Part shown: positions 44,452 to 53,863 of the stretch, in pieces
Layout: each line of letters begins with the position of its first letter
Numbering within the stretch: the first letter of the stretch is position 1
From: Psychromicrobium silvestre
GTDB taxonomy: Bacteria; Actinomycetota; Actinomycetes; Actinomycetales; Micrococcaceae
NCBI RefSeq assembly: GCF_013408295.1
Contig: NZ_JACBYQ010000001.1
Location: forward strand, 310,001-374,000
Length of the DNA: 64,000 bases
Reading direction: 5' to 3'
Translations under genes and position numbers: made by a program
The notes under the pieces: generated by a model
What the model was told of the DNA's origin: nothing
Seen by the model: only the letters and a program-made list of their open reading frames with translations
The model's database searches: none

Positions 44452-45980
44452 TGGACCAACACACAAGAGCATGGCCGGCGCTTTGGTCGCTTGTCATTGG
44501 CTTTTTTATGATCCTGGTCGATTCGACCATTGTTTCGGTCGCCACTCCGGCGATTATGGATCACCTTAATGCCGATATCAATCAGGTGGTCTGGGTGACC
44601 AGCGCATACCTGCTTGCCTATGCGGTACCGCTATTGATTACCGGACGGCTGGGCGACCGCTTCGGCCCAAGGAACCTCTATCTGATCGGTCTAGTGATCT
44701 TCACCGCGGCTTCGGCGTGGTGCGGTTTTTCCGGAAGCATTGAGGTACTCATCATTGCCCGAGTGGTCCAAGGTCTTGGCGCGGCCCTGATGACGCCGCA
44801 GACCATGGCCGTGATCACCCGAGTCTTCCCGCCGGAACGCCGTGGCGCCGCGATGGGTCTTTGGGGATCCGTCGCCGGGGTAGCTACCCTGGTGGGTCCG
44901 ATCCTTGGCGGTGTACTAGTGGACTCTCTTGGCTGGGAGTGGATCTTCTTTATTAATGTCCCGGTCGGCGTCGTCGGCTTCATCCTGGCTGCTCGGCTGG
45001 TACCGAGCCTGCCCACTCATTCGCATCATTTTGACTGGCTCGGCGTGCTACTCAGCGCGGCAGGAATGTTTTGCTTGGTCTTTGGTATCCAGGAGGGTGA
45101 TAGCTATAACTGGGGCACCATCGTCGGGCCGATCAGCGTCTGGTCGCTTATCATCGCAGGGCTGGTGCTGATGGTGATCTTCGTGCTCTGGCAGTACTTC
45201 AACAAGGCCGAACCGCTGCTGCCGCTCAAATTGTTCAAGGACCGCAATTTCTCGCTGGCAAATATTGCGATTACTGCCATGGGCTTCGCAATTACCGCCA
45301 TGGTGCTGCCGCTTATGCTCTATGCACAGAATGTGCGCTCGCTGACCCCTACGGAGTCGGCTTTGCTGATGGTTCCGATGGCGGTCATCTCCGGCGGCCT
45401 GGCTCCGGTGGTGGGCAAGTTGCTGCCCAAGGTCAATCCTCGGTATTTTGCCGTCGCGGGCTTCGCTATTCTGTCCATTGCGTTGTTCTGGCTCGGTTCG
45501 ATCCTGACCGCCGATGTACCGATCTGGCAGCTATTGTTGCCGATTGCGCTCTTTGGCTTCGCGAATGCGGGAATCTGGGCTCCTGTCTCGATGACGGCAA
45601 CCCGGAACCTGGATCCCTCCCAGGCGGGCGCTGGCTCCGGCGTGTACAACACCACCCGACAGGTTGGTGCGGTGCTGGGATCGGCTGCTATCGCCACGCT
45701 GATGAGCTCAAGGCTGACCGCCAATATGCCCGCTCTGCCCGCTGGTGCTTCGGCTCCAAAGGGCGACGGCGGCACGCTACCGGAAGCCCTGCATGCGGCT
45801 TACGCCACCTCGATGGGACAGTCGCTGTATCTACCGGCCATTGTGATTCTGGTGGGTGTGCTGGCCGCAATTTTCTTTGCAAAGCCCAAACAGTGGTCGC
45901 GGGTTACACCGCAAGCCGCACTGCAGACGGGTGACCGGACCGAGGAAGAACCGACTGAAACTGTCAGTACCCAGCCCTAA
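44451..45980 (+). CDS. DHA2-family (EmrB/QacA type) drug efflux MFS transporter
   Basis: The 509-residue protein has 14 predicted membrane segments. LVDSTIVSVATPAIMDHL is the DHA2 motif D1, GRLGDRFGPRNLYLIG is motif A, and GSVAGVATLVGPILGGVLV is motif C of drug exporters. It likely exports lipophilic compounds with proton exchange. It starts in the stop codon of padR, so expression follows that regulator. The reductase-like gene at 45990 begins nine bases after its stop but has its own -10 element. Confidence 0.92.
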   Translation: MDQHTRAWPALWSLVIGFFMILVDSTIVSVATPAIMDHLNADINQVVWVTSAYLLAYAVPLLITGRLGDRFGPRNLYLIGLVIFTAASAWCGFSGSIEVLIIARVVQGLGAALMTPQTMAVITRVFPPERRGAAMGLWGSVAGVATLVGPILGGVLVDSLGWEWIFFINVPVGVVGFILAARLVPSLPTHSHHFDWLGVLLSAAGMFCLVFGIQEGDSYNWGTIVGPISVWSLIIAGLVLMVIFVLWQYFNKAEPLLPLKLFKDRNFSLANIAITAMGFAITAMVLPLMLYAQNVRSLTPTESALLMVPMAVISGGLAPVVGKLLPKVNPRYFAVAGFAILSIALFWLGSILTADVPIWQLLLPIALFGFANAGIWAPVSMTATRNLDPSQAGAGSGVYNTTRQVGAVLGSAAIATLMSSRLTANMPALPAGASAPKGDGGTLPEALHAAYATSMGQSLYLPAIVILVGVLAAIFFAKPKQWSRVTPQAALQTGDRTEEEPTETVSTQP

Positions 45981-45983
45981 GCT
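45978..45983 (+). promoter_or_regulatory. Probable -10 element of the 45990 gene
   Basis: TAAGCT overlaps the stop codon of the efflux gene, then GCTGGC, then ATG at 45990. Confidence 0.4.
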
Positions 45984-45989
45984 GCTGGC

Positions 45990-46532
45990 ATGGGAAGAAC
46001 TCAGTATTATGTGGCCAGTTCAATCGACGGTTTCCTTGCGGACGACGACGGCGGCCTAGCCTGGCTGCTTCAATTCGAAGGTTTCGAAGGACAAGCCGAA
46101 AGATATCAAGAGTTCCTCTCGGGTGTCGGCGCCGTGATCATGGGCGCCGACACCTATCGCTTCCTGTTGGAAGAACAGCCGGAGGACTGGGCCTATCCAG
46201 GTCTACCCACCTGGGTTTTCAGTCATCGCGAGCTAGCTGGCTACCCGGGGGAGGACATCCGCTTCGTTCAGGGCAGTCCGGAAGAAGTGCATGCCCAAGC
46301 GGTACGGGAAGCTGGGGAACGCAATGTCTGGATGGTAGGTGGTGGAAAACTTGCCGCTCAGTTCCAGCAAGCGGGGCTGCTGGATGAGTTACTTTTGACG
46401 ATCGTTCCGGTGCTGCTGGGCTCCGGCAGAAGGCTTCTGCCGGATTCCCCTTTGAGGGAGCCGCTGAAGCTGCTGAGCCAGCGAACTTTCGGCAAGGGGG
46501 TGATTGAGCTTAACTACCAACTGCGTCGCTGA
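45990..46532 (+). CDS. RibD C-terminal/dihydrofolate reductase-like protein
   Basis: The 180-residue protein opens QYYVASSIDGFLADDDGGLAW and has GAVIMGADTYRF and VWMVGGGKLAAQFQQAG, blocks of the RibD-C/DHFR-like NADPH reductases. It is not the folA dihydrofolate reductase or RibD; many such paralogues exist with unknown substrates. The start lies seven bases after TAAGCT and may be leaderless. Its end overlaps the convergent P-loop gene by 23 bases. Confidence 0.88.
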   Translation: MGRTQYYVASSIDGFLADDDGGLAWLLQFEGFEGQAERYQEFLSGVGAVIMGADTYRFLLEEQPEDWAYPGLPTWVFSHRELAGYPGEDIRFVQGSPEEVHAQAVREAGERNVWMVGGGKLAAQFQQAGLLDELLLTIVPVLLGSGRRLLPDSPLREPLKLLSQRTFGKGVIELNYQLRR

Positions 46533-47160
46533 GTGAGGCGAGCCAGCGGTCAGTTTGATCCGGATGCTTGAAGAGCAGAACCCGCGGGGCGGAGTGGTCC
46601 ATCGCAGCTTGAGCCGCGAATTCACGCATGGCTCGACGCTTGCGAGTGAAACTCTTGAAGTGCCAGATCAGGATGGAATCCGAGGAGAAAACTTTGGCCC
46701 AAGTCTCGACATTGCCATTGCAGACCTGCTCACGGCGCACAATGCGGCGAACTGTCCGCCGAATCAATCGAAACAACGTGAGGCTCCGAGGATAGTCCAA
46801 GCCAATAATGAGCTCTGTCCGGGACAGCAGCAAATCTCGGAACTTGCTGTAAGTCGAATCGAAGATCCAGGACTCTCCGGCGGCTAATTCCGCGGCAAGC
46901 TCGCGCATCTGCGCTTCCGGGCGCCCCTGCCAGCCGGGAAGCCAACCGATTTCCTCGTCAACCAGGTGCGCCTCGAATCCGGTTAGCGTGGAAAGTCGAA
47001 GCGCCAGGGTTGATTTACCCGAGCCCGTAACACCATAGATCAGAACCCGATGGGCATTTCCCGGTAAACCCGGCCCCGAAGGGTTCAAAGGAGCCGGCTC
47101 CGGCAGAGCGCTGGCCATTCCGAGATTTTGGTTCGCCTGGCGTTGCTCATTCCCCGGCAT
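46510..47160 (-). CDS. P-loop NTPase, adenylate-kinase/FlaR-like
   Basis: The 216-residue protein has Walker A GVTGSGKST at about 43-51 after a 40-residue proline-rich lead, then WIFDSTYSKFRDLLLSRTEL and LDYPRSLTLFRLIRRTVRRI. It resembles the DNA-topology-modulation (FlaR)/adenylate-kinase-like P-loop proteins; the actual substrate is unknown. The ATG at 47160 overlaps the thioesterase gene by 14 bases; an ATG at 47118 would give a shorter lead. The 3' end overlaps the convergent gene by 23 bases. Confidence 0.8.
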   Translation of the reverse strand: MPGNEQRQANQNLGMASALPEPAPLNPSGPGLPGNAHRVLIYGVTGSGKSTLALRLSTLTGFEAHLVDEEIGWLPGWQGRPEAQMRELAAELAAGESWIFDSTYSKFRDLLLSRTELIIGLDYPRSLTLFRLIRRTVRRIVRREQVCNGNVETWAKVFSSDSILIWHFKSFTRKRRAMREFAAQAAMDHSAPRVLLFKHPDQTDRWLASLSDAVGS

Positions 47161-47608
47161 TGGGCTGGGCGGTTTCCCGGATCAGATTGGTGATCCGTGC
47201 CGTCGAAAGTCGGCGACCTTCCTCATCGGTCATCACCACTTCGTGGGTGGTCAGGGTGCGTCCCAGGTGAATTGCGGTGCAGGTTCCGGTCACCAGACCG
47301 GAGGCTATTGACCTGTGGTGGGTGGCACCAATTTCGATCCCGAGCGGCTGGCCCCGAGTACCGGCGTGCAGGCCCGCGGCAAAGGAGCCAAGGGTCTCGG
47401 CCAGCACAAGGTGTGCTCCACCGTGCAAAATGCCTGCCACTTGGGTGTTTCCCTCGACCGGCATGGTGCCGACCATTCGTTCCGGGCTCAGTTCCAGGAA
47501 TTTAATTCCCATCCTGACTACCAGGTCACCCACCCCGTATTGACTGAGCATCTGATGCATCGCCGGGGGAATTCCGGCATCGAGAAGCTGTTGCGTATAG
47601 TCCGTCAT
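47147..47608 (-). CDS. Hotdog-fold thioesterase (PaaI-like)
   Basis: The 153-residue protein has GTMPVEGNTQVAGILHGGAH, the HGG motif of PaaI/YdiI-type hotdog thioesterases, and ETLGSFAAGL with the likely catalytic Glu. These hydrolyse acyl-CoA thioesters such as phenylacetyl- or hydroxybenzoyl-CoA; the acyl group here is unknown. TSS placement is uncertain; no clear ribosome site precedes the ATG. The P-loop gene overlaps its end by 14 bases, so both share a transcript. Confidence 0.9.
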   Translation of the reverse strand: MTDYTQQLLDAGIPPAMHQMLSQYGVGDLVVRMGIKFLELSPERMVGTMPVEGNTQVAGILHGGAHLVLAETLGSFAAGLHAGTRGQPLGIEIGATHHRSIASGLVTGTCTAIHLGRTLTTHEVVMTDEEGRRLSTARITNLIRETAQPNAGE

Positions 47609-47730
47609 GAACCTAGGCTGGCACGGCTTGCCCTAAGATACAAAAGGGTCTGTGATCGCGAAGCCAACCATAACCCTTCGGGAAATGCTTCGTCGGCCGG
47701 ATGAGCTGCACACGCTAGGTGAGGAATCTT

Positions 47731-48921
47731 GTGGATTTACTAGTCATTGTTGTCTTAGTCATCGCGGTGGCGTTGTTCTTTGACTTCACCAATGGTTTTC
47801 ACGACACCGCTAACGCCATGGCCACCCCGATCGCCACCGGGGCAATCAAGCCCAAGGTCGCCGTCGGACTGGCCGCATTGCTGAATCTGGTGGGTGCCTT
47901 CCTCTCCACCGAAGTGGCGAAAACCATCTCGGGAAACCTGATTAACGAAGGCCCCAAAGGCATCAATATCACCCCGGCCATTATCTTCGCGGGACTGCTC
48001 GGCGCGGTGGTCTGGAATATGCTGACCTGGCTGCTCGGGCTGCCATCCAGCTCCTCCCATGCACTCTTTGGCGGGCTCATTGGAGCCGCTATTGTCGGCG
48101 CCGGGTTCGGCGTGATCAATTACGCAGTGCTACTGAGCAATGTCATTATCCCGGCGCTATTGGCACCCCTGGTGGCGGGTTTCGTCGCCTTTGTTTGCAC
48201 CCTGGTTGCCTATGCCATCACCCAGCGGGTCGCCGATGACGGCGCCAACCTGCGTAATCGACGCGGCGGCTTCCGCTACGCGCAGATCTTCTCCTCCTCG
48301 CTGGTGGCCTTAGCCCACGGCACCAACGACGCCCAAAAGACGATGGGCGTTATCACCCTGGTGCTGATCTCGGGCGGATATCAGAACTCCGGTACTGGCC
48401 CGCAGCTTTGGGTGATCGCCGCCTGTGCGGCAGCCATCGCACTCGGCACCTATTCCGGCGGCTGGCGGATTATTAAGACCCTGGGCACCGGATTGACCGA
48501 GGTAAAACCCGCTCAGGGATTTGCCGCGGAAACCTCGACCGCGGCAGCGATTCTGGCTTCCTCGCATCTTGGTTTTGCGCTGTCCACTACTCAGGTTGCC
48601 TCGGGCGCAGTGATCGGTTCGGGGCTCGGGCGTCCCGGCGCCGTGGTGCGCTGGAGGCTAGCCGGAAAGATGGCGGTCGGCTGGCTCTTTACCCTTCCTG
48701 CGGCAGCCGCCGTTGGCGCTCTCGCCGCCTTTATCGCTCAATGGGGGTTGACCGGTTTTATCTTGGATGCCGCGCTCGGACTGGGCGCGATCCTGACCAT
48801 CTTCCTAATTTCCCGGCGCAGCGAGGAACGTGATCTGGCCGGGGTCTCCGAGGTTGAGGTGGCCGCGGATATTGTCAGAAGGCCGGAACGGCGTAAGCGA
48901 GTGGTGGCGAGGAAGAAATGA
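47731..48921 (+). CDS. pit: PiT-family inorganic phosphate transporter
   Basis: PiT proteins take up metal-phosphate with protons. The 396-residue protein has about ten membrane helices and the two duplicated signatures FTNGFHDTANAMATPIATGA and VALAHGTNDAQKTMGV. LPSSSSHALFGGLIGAAIV is the other conserved block. I chose the GTG at 47731 because GAGGA ends five bases upstream; the GTG at 47719 would add four residues. It overlaps a small membrane protein by four bases. Confidence 0.93.
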   Translation: MDLLVIVVLVIAVALFFDFTNGFHDTANAMATPIATGAIKPKVAVGLAALLNLVGAFLSTEVAKTISGNLINEGPKGINITPAIIFAGLLGAVVWNMLTWLLGLPSSSSHALFGGLIGAAIVGAGFGVINYAVLLSNVIIPALLAPLVAGFVAFVCTLVAYAITQRVADDGANLRNRRGGFRYAQIFSSSLVALAHGTNDAQKTMGVITLVLISGGYQNSGTGPQLWVIAACAAAIALGTYSGGWRIIKTLGTGLTEVKPAQGFAAETSTAAAILASSHLGFALSTTQVASGAVIGSGLGRPGAVVRWRLAGKMAVGWLFTLPAAAAVGALAAFIAQWGLTGFILDAALGLGAILTIFLISRRSEERDLAGVSEVEVAADIVRRPERRKRVVARKK

Positions 48922-49151
48922 ATATCAACTGGAACGCCTTCGTTATCGTCGCTGTGGCCACGCTCGCCGCGGCCCTCACCGTGGTGACCCTGTTCTCCTT
49001 TGCGGTCCGCTTGCACGCCGCCAGCCTGGACCGTACCGGCCCGGATAAAACCCGGATTCGCTTCGCCGAGTACCTTTGCTACACGCTTTGCGCGGCGGCT
49101 GTGCTCTACGGCGTGTATCTGATCGTGCCGTTTTTCCACGGCAAGTCGTAG
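48918..49151 (+). CDS. Small membrane protein coupled to PiT transporter
   Basis: The 77-residue protein has two membrane helices (about 6-28 and 49-70) joined by a charged loop. I know no function. The ATGA overlap with the phosphate transporter argues for joint production, and similar short partners are seen after pit genes in related actinobacteria as I recall. A role as an accessory subunit is speculative. Confidence 0.75.
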   Translation: MNINWNAFVIVAVATLAAALTVVTLFSFAVRLHAASLDRTGPDKTRIRFAEYLCYTLCAAAVLYGVYLIVPFFHGKS

Positions 49152-49201
49152 GCAAGTCCTCAACCGGCCTCAAGAGGCTGCGGTGAGAGAGCCCGGGACG
49201 A

Positions 49202-49207
49202 TAGGCT
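49202..49207 (+). promoter_or_regulatory. Probable -10 element, leaderless promoter of polA
   Basis: TAGGCT, then GAGCCT, then the GTG at 49214. There is no ribosome site. Confidence 0.6.
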
Positions 49208-49213
49208 GAGCCT

Positions 49214-51928
49214 GTGAGCGAAACAACTTCTCAGCCTGACCAGACACCCAAACTGCTTGTCCTGGACGGGCATTCGATGGCCTTCCGGGCATTTTATGCG
49301 CTGCCACCGGAAACCTTCGTCATCGATACCGGCCAGCACACCAATGCAGTGCACGGCTTCACCTCGATGCTGCTGACCATGATTCGGCAGCAGAAGCCCA
49401 CCCACGTGGTGGTGGCTTTCGATCTGGACACCCCAACCTTCCGCTCCGAGGAATACAGCGAGTACAAGGGCGGTCGGAACAAGACCCCGGAGGAGTTCGG
49501 CGGCCAGATCGAGCTAATCACCAAGGTGATGGAAGCCATGAACGTGCCCACCATCACCCTGGACGGCTATGAAGCCGATGACATTATCGCCACCCTGGCT
49601 GCCCAGGCTGAGGCTGCTGGCTGGGAAACCCTGGTGGTCTCGGGGGATCGCGACGCTTTTCAGCTGATTACCGAAAAGACTCTGGTACTTTACCCGAAGA
49701 AAGGCATCTCAGACATTCCACCGCTGGATGCCACCGCGATTGAGGAAAAATATTTCGTCCGCCCGGATCAATATTCGGATTTGGCCGCGCTGGTCGGAGA
49801 AACCGCCGATAACCTGCCCGGCGTACCCGGCGTGGGACCAAAGACGGCAGCCAAGTGGATCAACCAATACGGCGGCCTGGAAGCCATTCTGGCCAATATT
49901 GACTCGATTGGCGGCAAGGTTGGCGATTCCCTGCGGGAGAACGTCGAAAACGTCAAACGCAACCGACGGCTAAATCACCTGCTGCGCGATCTTGAGTTGC
50001 CGGTGCCGCTGGAACAGATGGAACTTAAGCACCCGAACCGCGAGAAAATTGAGGAGCTTTTTGATGCCTTGCAATTCAAGACATTGCGCAAGCGACTCTT
50101 TGAGCAGTTCGGTGAGGATGAAGAAGACGGCCCTGATCCGGAACACCAGCTCCCCGAGCATACGGTTCTCGGTACCGAACAAGAACTCGCTGCCTGGCTA
50201 AGCGACGCTGGCACGGCCAGGGTGGGCCTGGCCCTGGTGGGCGACACCTTGCCCGTTGTGGACCCTGTGGGCCTGGACATAACCGCGGTGGCTCTCAGCA
50301 CCGAGCACAAGACCGCCTTTGTGCCGCTGAGTAGTCTGGATGCAGCCGCCGAAAAGGTAGTGGCCGACTGGTTAGCCGGTGATGCTCCCAAGGCTGTGCA
50401 TGATGCTAAAGCAGCCTATAAGGCGCTTTCTGGGCGTGGCCTGAAACTGAACGGCGTGGTGGATGACACCTCGATCTCCAGCTATTTGATCCAGCCCGAG
50501 CGACGCAATTACGAGTTGGCTGACCTGAGCCTGTACTACCTGAAGTCTCACCTCGGAGTGGGGGAGGGCAAGCCCTCCGGGCAGCTTGATCTGGGCTTGG
50601 ACGATGGGGCTAAGGAAGCCGTGGCGCGTGCCTTTGCCACCGAGCGGCTGAGTGCCCAGTTAGAACCTCTGCTGTTGGAGCGTGGCGCCGATAAGCTGCT
50701 AGGCGAGTTGGAATTGCCGCTGCTGGGCACGCTGGCTGAGATGGAGTTGGCGGGTGTGGCGGTGTCCAAGGAGATATTGGATACCTTGATGACTGATTTC
50801 ACCGCGACCATCGATGCTGCCCAGGCTGAGGCCTATGGCGTGATTGGCCACGAGGTGAACCTGGGCTCGCCCAAACAACTGCAAACCGTACTTTTCGAAG
50901 AACTCGGGATGCCGAAGACCAAGAAAATCAAAACCGGATTCTCCACCGACGCCGAAGCCTTGGCCGATTTGATGGTGAAGAGCCCGCATCCCTTCCTGCA
51001 GCAATTGCAGGCTTATCGCGATGCCACCAAGCTCCGGCAGACCGTGGAGGGCTTGCTCAAGTCGATCGGCCCGGATGAGCGGGTGCACACCACCTACGCG
51101 CAGAACATCGCGGCTACCGGCCGGCTCTCCTCGAACAACCCGAATCTGCAGAACATCCCGATCCGCAGCGAGGAAGGTCGCCGCATCCGCAGCGTCTTTG
51201 TGGTGGGTAAGGGAGCTAAGGGACAACAGTACGAGACCCTGCTAACGGCCGATTACTCGCAGATTGAAATGCGGATCATGGCGCACCTCTCCGGCGACGA
51301 AGCGCTGATCCAGGCGTTCAAGGACGGCGAGGATCTGCACCGTTTCGTCGGCTCACACATCTTCAATGTGGAACCCCAGGACGTCACCTCGGCGATGCGT
51401 TCCAAGGTCAAGGCGATGTCCTATGGACTGGCCTATGGACTGAGTTCCTTTGGCCTGTCCAAGCAGCTGAGTATCTCGGTCGATGAGGCGCGCACCCTGA
51501 TGAAGGACTACTTCGACCGCTTCGGCGCGGTGCGTGACTATCTACGCGGCGTGGTGGAGCAGGCTCGACTGGATGGTTACACCGAAACCATTGAGGGCCG
51601 CCGTCGTTATTTGCCGGACCTGACCAGTGACAACCGGCACTTGCGAGAGATCGCCGAGCGCGTTGCCCTCAATTCACCCATCCAGGGTTCGGCCGCAGAC
51701 ATTATTAAGCGCGCCATGTTGGGCGTGGATAAGGCTCTGGCAGAAGGTGGCCTCAAGTCTCGAATGCTGCTCCAGGTACATGACGAACTGGTCCTTGAAG
51801 TGGCTCCCGGTGAGCTAGAGCAATTGCAGATCCTGGTGCCCGAGCAGATGGCTGGTGCTGCCGCGCTCTCCGTGCCGCTCGATGTTCAGGTGGGTATTGG
51901 CAAAAGCTGGTTCGACGCCGGTCACTGA
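49214..51928 (+). CDS. polA: DNA polymerase I
   Basis: PolA fills gaps and removes Okazaki primers. The 904-residue protein has an N-terminal 5'-3' exonuclease (about 10-310: LDGHSMAFRAFYALP, VVSGDRDAFQLI, GVPGVGPKTAAKWI). The middle domain lacks the usual proofreading acidic residues. The polymerase domain has motif A ADYSQIEMRIMAHLSGDEAL, the O helix RSKVKAMSYGLAYGLSSFG, and motif C LLQVHDELVLEV. The GTG start lies seven bases after TAGGCT, so the message is probably leaderless. Confidence 0.97.
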   Translation: MSETTSQPDQTPKLLVLDGHSMAFRAFYALPPETFVIDTGQHTNAVHGFTSMLLTMIRQQKPTHVVVAFDLDTPTFRSEEYSEYKGGRNKTPEEFGGQIELITKVMEAMNVPTITLDGYEADDIIATLAAQAEAAGWETLVVSGDRDAFQLITEKTLVLYPKKGISDIPPLDATAIEEKYFVRPDQYSDLAALVGETADNLPGVPGVGPKTAAKWINQYGGLEAILANIDSIGGKVGDSLRENVENVKRNRRLNHLLRDLELPVPLEQMELKHPNREKIEELFDALQFKTLRKRLFEQFGEDEEDGPDPEHQLPEHTVLGTEQELAAWLSDAGTARVGLALVGDTLPVVDPVGLDITAVALSTEHKTAFVPLSSLDAAAEKVVADWLAGDAPKAVHDAKAAYKALSGRGLKLNGVVDDTSISSYLIQPERRNYELADLSLYYLKSHLGVGEGKPSGQLDLGLDDGAKEAVARAFATERLSAQLEPLLLERGADKLLGELELPLLGTLAEMELAGVAVSKEILDTLMTDFTATIDAAQAEAYGVIGHEVNLGSPKQLQTVLFEELGMPKTKKIKTGFSTDAEALADLMVKSPHPFLQQLQAYRDATKLRQTVEGLLKSIGPDERVHTTYAQNIAATGRLSSNNPNLQNIPIRSEEGRRIRSVFVVGKGAKGQQYETLLTADYSQIEMRIMAHLSGDEALIQAFKDGEDLHRFVGSHIFNVEPQDVTSAMRSKVKAMSYGLAYGLSSFGLSKQLSISVDEARTLMKDYFDRFGAVRDYLRGVVEQARLDGYTETIEGRRRYLPDLTSDNRHLREIAERVALNSPIQGSAADIIKRAMLGVDKALAEGGLKSRMLLQVHDELVLEVAPGELEQLQILVPEQMAGAAALSVPLDVQVGIGKSWFDAGH

Positions 51929-51984
51929 TTTGGCGAGCGCTGCCCGGAAAGTCTGTGGCCGGCGTCGAACACGTGGAGAGGCCG

Positions 51985-52947
51985 CTAGAAGGCGTTCACC
52001 CCAGTGAGCTCGGCGGAAAGGTCCCAGAGCTTACGAGCTTCTTCCGGGTCGACGGCCCACGGCTTGACTCCACCGATGGCAGGGTTGCTATCTACGGCCG
52101 GTTCGGCAACGTCGCAGTCCTGGCAGTAAACGCCGCCGTTCCCTTCCAGAAGGGTGGAAGTGGCAGCCCAGACCGAGGTTGCGGCGCCCTGAGCGGGAGT
52201 CTTGAAGTGTGCGGCCGCTACCTCACTCATGGTGCCGTCCTCGGCGAGCCAGCCCAGGGCGATCTGATCTTCCTGGGAGAGGTGGCGCTGCAAGGGGGTG
52301 AAAATTCCGCCCGGATGCACCGAGAAGGCGTTCAGCCCGGAGTCGCTGCCCAGTGCGTCCAAGTGTGCGGCGAAGAGGGCATTAGCGGTTTTGGCTTGGC
52401 CATAGGCTTGCCAGCGGTCATAGCCCTGGGTGAACTGGATATCGTCCCAGCGGATCGGGGAGCGGAAGTGCCCGGTGGAGGAAAGTGCCACCACTCGGCT
52501 TCGCTCCGCCAGGGCGGGACGGAGTCGGTTGACCAGGGCGAAATGACCCAGGTGGTTGGTGGCGAATTGGGCCTCCCAACCGGGTCCAACTCGGGTCTCT
52601 GGGCAGGCCATAATGCCAGCATTGTTGATCACCAGATTCAGCGTGCGGCCGGTGTCTAGGAAACCTTCCGCGAAGGTCCGGACGGAATCGAGATCGCCCA
52701 GGTCCATCGGCTGCACCTCGACGCCGGGCAAGTCCTTAAGTGCCTCTTTGGCGGGTTCCGGTCGGCGGGCAGGTACCACCACCTGAGCTCCGGCCTTGAC
52801 CAAGGCGGCCGTGGTTTCCAGGCCGAGGCCGGAGTAGCCGCCGGTCACCAGCGCGGTTTGTCCGGAAAGATCCACCCCGGCCAGGACCTCATCGGCCGTG
52901 CTGCTGAAGCCGAATCCGCTGTCTAGTTTGTGCTGTTTGTTTGTCAT
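51985..52947 (-). CDS. Short-chain dehydrogenase/reductase
   Basis: The 320-residue protein is an SDR of the retinol-dehydrogenase-like type. VTGGYSGLGLETTAALV is the NAD(P) loop, NNAGIMACP the next motif, VALSSTGHF the catalytic Ser strand and YDRWQAYGQAKTA the Tyr-x-x-x-Lys pair (with an extra spacing typical of this group). The substrate is unknown. The promoter has a perfect palindrome in a 19-bp spacer, the design used by MerR-type activators. Its -10 TAGCCT ends seven bases before the ATG. Confidence 0.92.
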   Translation of the reverse strand: MTNKQHKLDSGFGFSSTADEVLAGVDLSGQTALVTGGYSGLGLETTAALVKAGAQVVVPARRPEPAKEALKDLPGVEVQPMDLGDLDSVRTFAEGFLDTGRTLNLVINNAGIMACPETRVGPGWEAQFATNHLGHFALVNRLRPALAERSRVVALSSTGHFRSPIRWDDIQFTQGYDRWQAYGQAKTANALFAAHLDALGSDSGLNAFSVHPGGIFTPLQRHLSQEDQIALGWLAEDGTMSEVAAAHFKTPAQGAATSVWAATSTLLEGNGGVYCQDCDVAEPAVDSNPAIGGVKPWAVDPEEARKLWDLSAELTGVNAF

Positions 52948-52953
52948 GCCCTC

Positions 52954-52984
52954 AGGCTAGGTCCTGGAGTGCACTCCAGGTCAA
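52954..52984 (-). promoter_or_regulatory. MerR-type promoter with operator palindrome for the SDR gene
   Basis: On the minus strand TTGACC (52984-52979) and TAGCCT (52959-52954) are separated by 19 bases. CCTGGAGTGCACTCCAGG (52963-52980), a perfect 18-bp palindrome, sits across the spacer. Overlong 19-bp spacers with central palindromes are the hallmark of MerR-family activation. No merR gene lies in the window. The -35 overlaps the stop codon of the upstream permease gene. Confidence 0.8.
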
Positions 52985-53745
52985 GCTATTTGGGCTGTGT
53001 CTCTGCTCATCCAGGCTTGGCGATTGCTGAGTAGCAGGCAGACCCAAGCTGCCAGCCCATTGACCAGTAAGAGGGAAATTAGCACTAAGAGTTGGATCTG
53101 GCCTGCCTCTAGCGGGCTGGCCCCACCTAAAATGAGGCCCACGAAGGCGCCCGGTAGGGTAACAGTGCCTGCAGTTCTGGCTTGATCGATGCTGGGAACA
53201 ACCGCCTCCCCAGCCACTTCCTTACTCACGAAACGTCGTGCCGCTGGCCAGGTAAAACCGAGGGCCACGGCTGCTTCGACCTCGCCACGACGACCCAGTA
53301 ACTCGGCTTCAATCCGACGTCCGGCCAGGGTGGTGGTAGCCATCGCCCCGCCGATTTGTTGACCAATAATGGCGATTAAGGCCAAGGCGTTCCAGGGCAG
53401 CACACCGCTGAAAAACATCAGCAGCGCAACCGGGAGCACAGCCGCAGCGATCGGCAAGGCGGCCATCCACCAACGCCCGTGCTTGCTGATTCTGCGCCCG
53501 GAGGTCCAGACCGCAATCACGAACATCAGGGCGATAAAGGCCAGGGCAAGCAAAGGATGGCTGGAGAGCTGGGAGATCAACAGGGCGACGACGGCGAGTT
53601 GCAGTAGGGCGCGCACGCCGGCAAGCAGAATTTCCAGCATCGAGCGGCCGAGCAGATAGCGCCACACCGCAGCCGCGGCGAGCAACAGCAGCGCCAGCAG
53701 AATCCAGCTGAGCGGGCCGAGGTTCAGCAAAGTGGAGTTCTGCAT
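52981..53745 (-). CDS. FetB-like (UPF0014) ABC transporter permease
   Basis: The 254-residue protein has about seven membrane helices. TLAGRRIEAELLGRRGEVEA, LGFTWPAARRF and TVTLPGAFVGLILGGASPLE fit the UPF0014/FetB permease family, whose E. coli member works with the ATPase FetA in iron export and oxidative-stress resistance. No fetA-like ATPase gene is beside it, so the partner must be encoded elsewhere. It ends 34 bases before the SDR start. Confidence 0.85.
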   Translation of the reverse strand: MQNSTLLNLGPLSWILLALLLLAAAAVWRYLLGRSMLEILLAGVRALLQLAVVALLISQLSSHPLLALAFIALMFVIAVWTSGRRISKHGRWWMAALPIAAAVLPVALLMFFSGVLPWNALALIAIIGQQIGGAMATTTLAGRRIEAELLGRRGEVEAAVALGFTWPAARRFVSKEVAGEAVVPSIDQARTAGTVTLPGAFVGLILGGASPLEAGQIQLLVLISLLLVNGLAAWVCLLLSNRQAWMSRDTAQIA

Positions 53746-53863
53746 ACCCCATTCTCTCCGATGCGCTGCCGGTGCCCCGGTTTAGCTGCACCGGTTTCCT
53801 CGGGCAGCGCCGGGATTCTGGGGGATGTGTGGGGGATACTGCAAATTTTGACTGCGGCCCACC

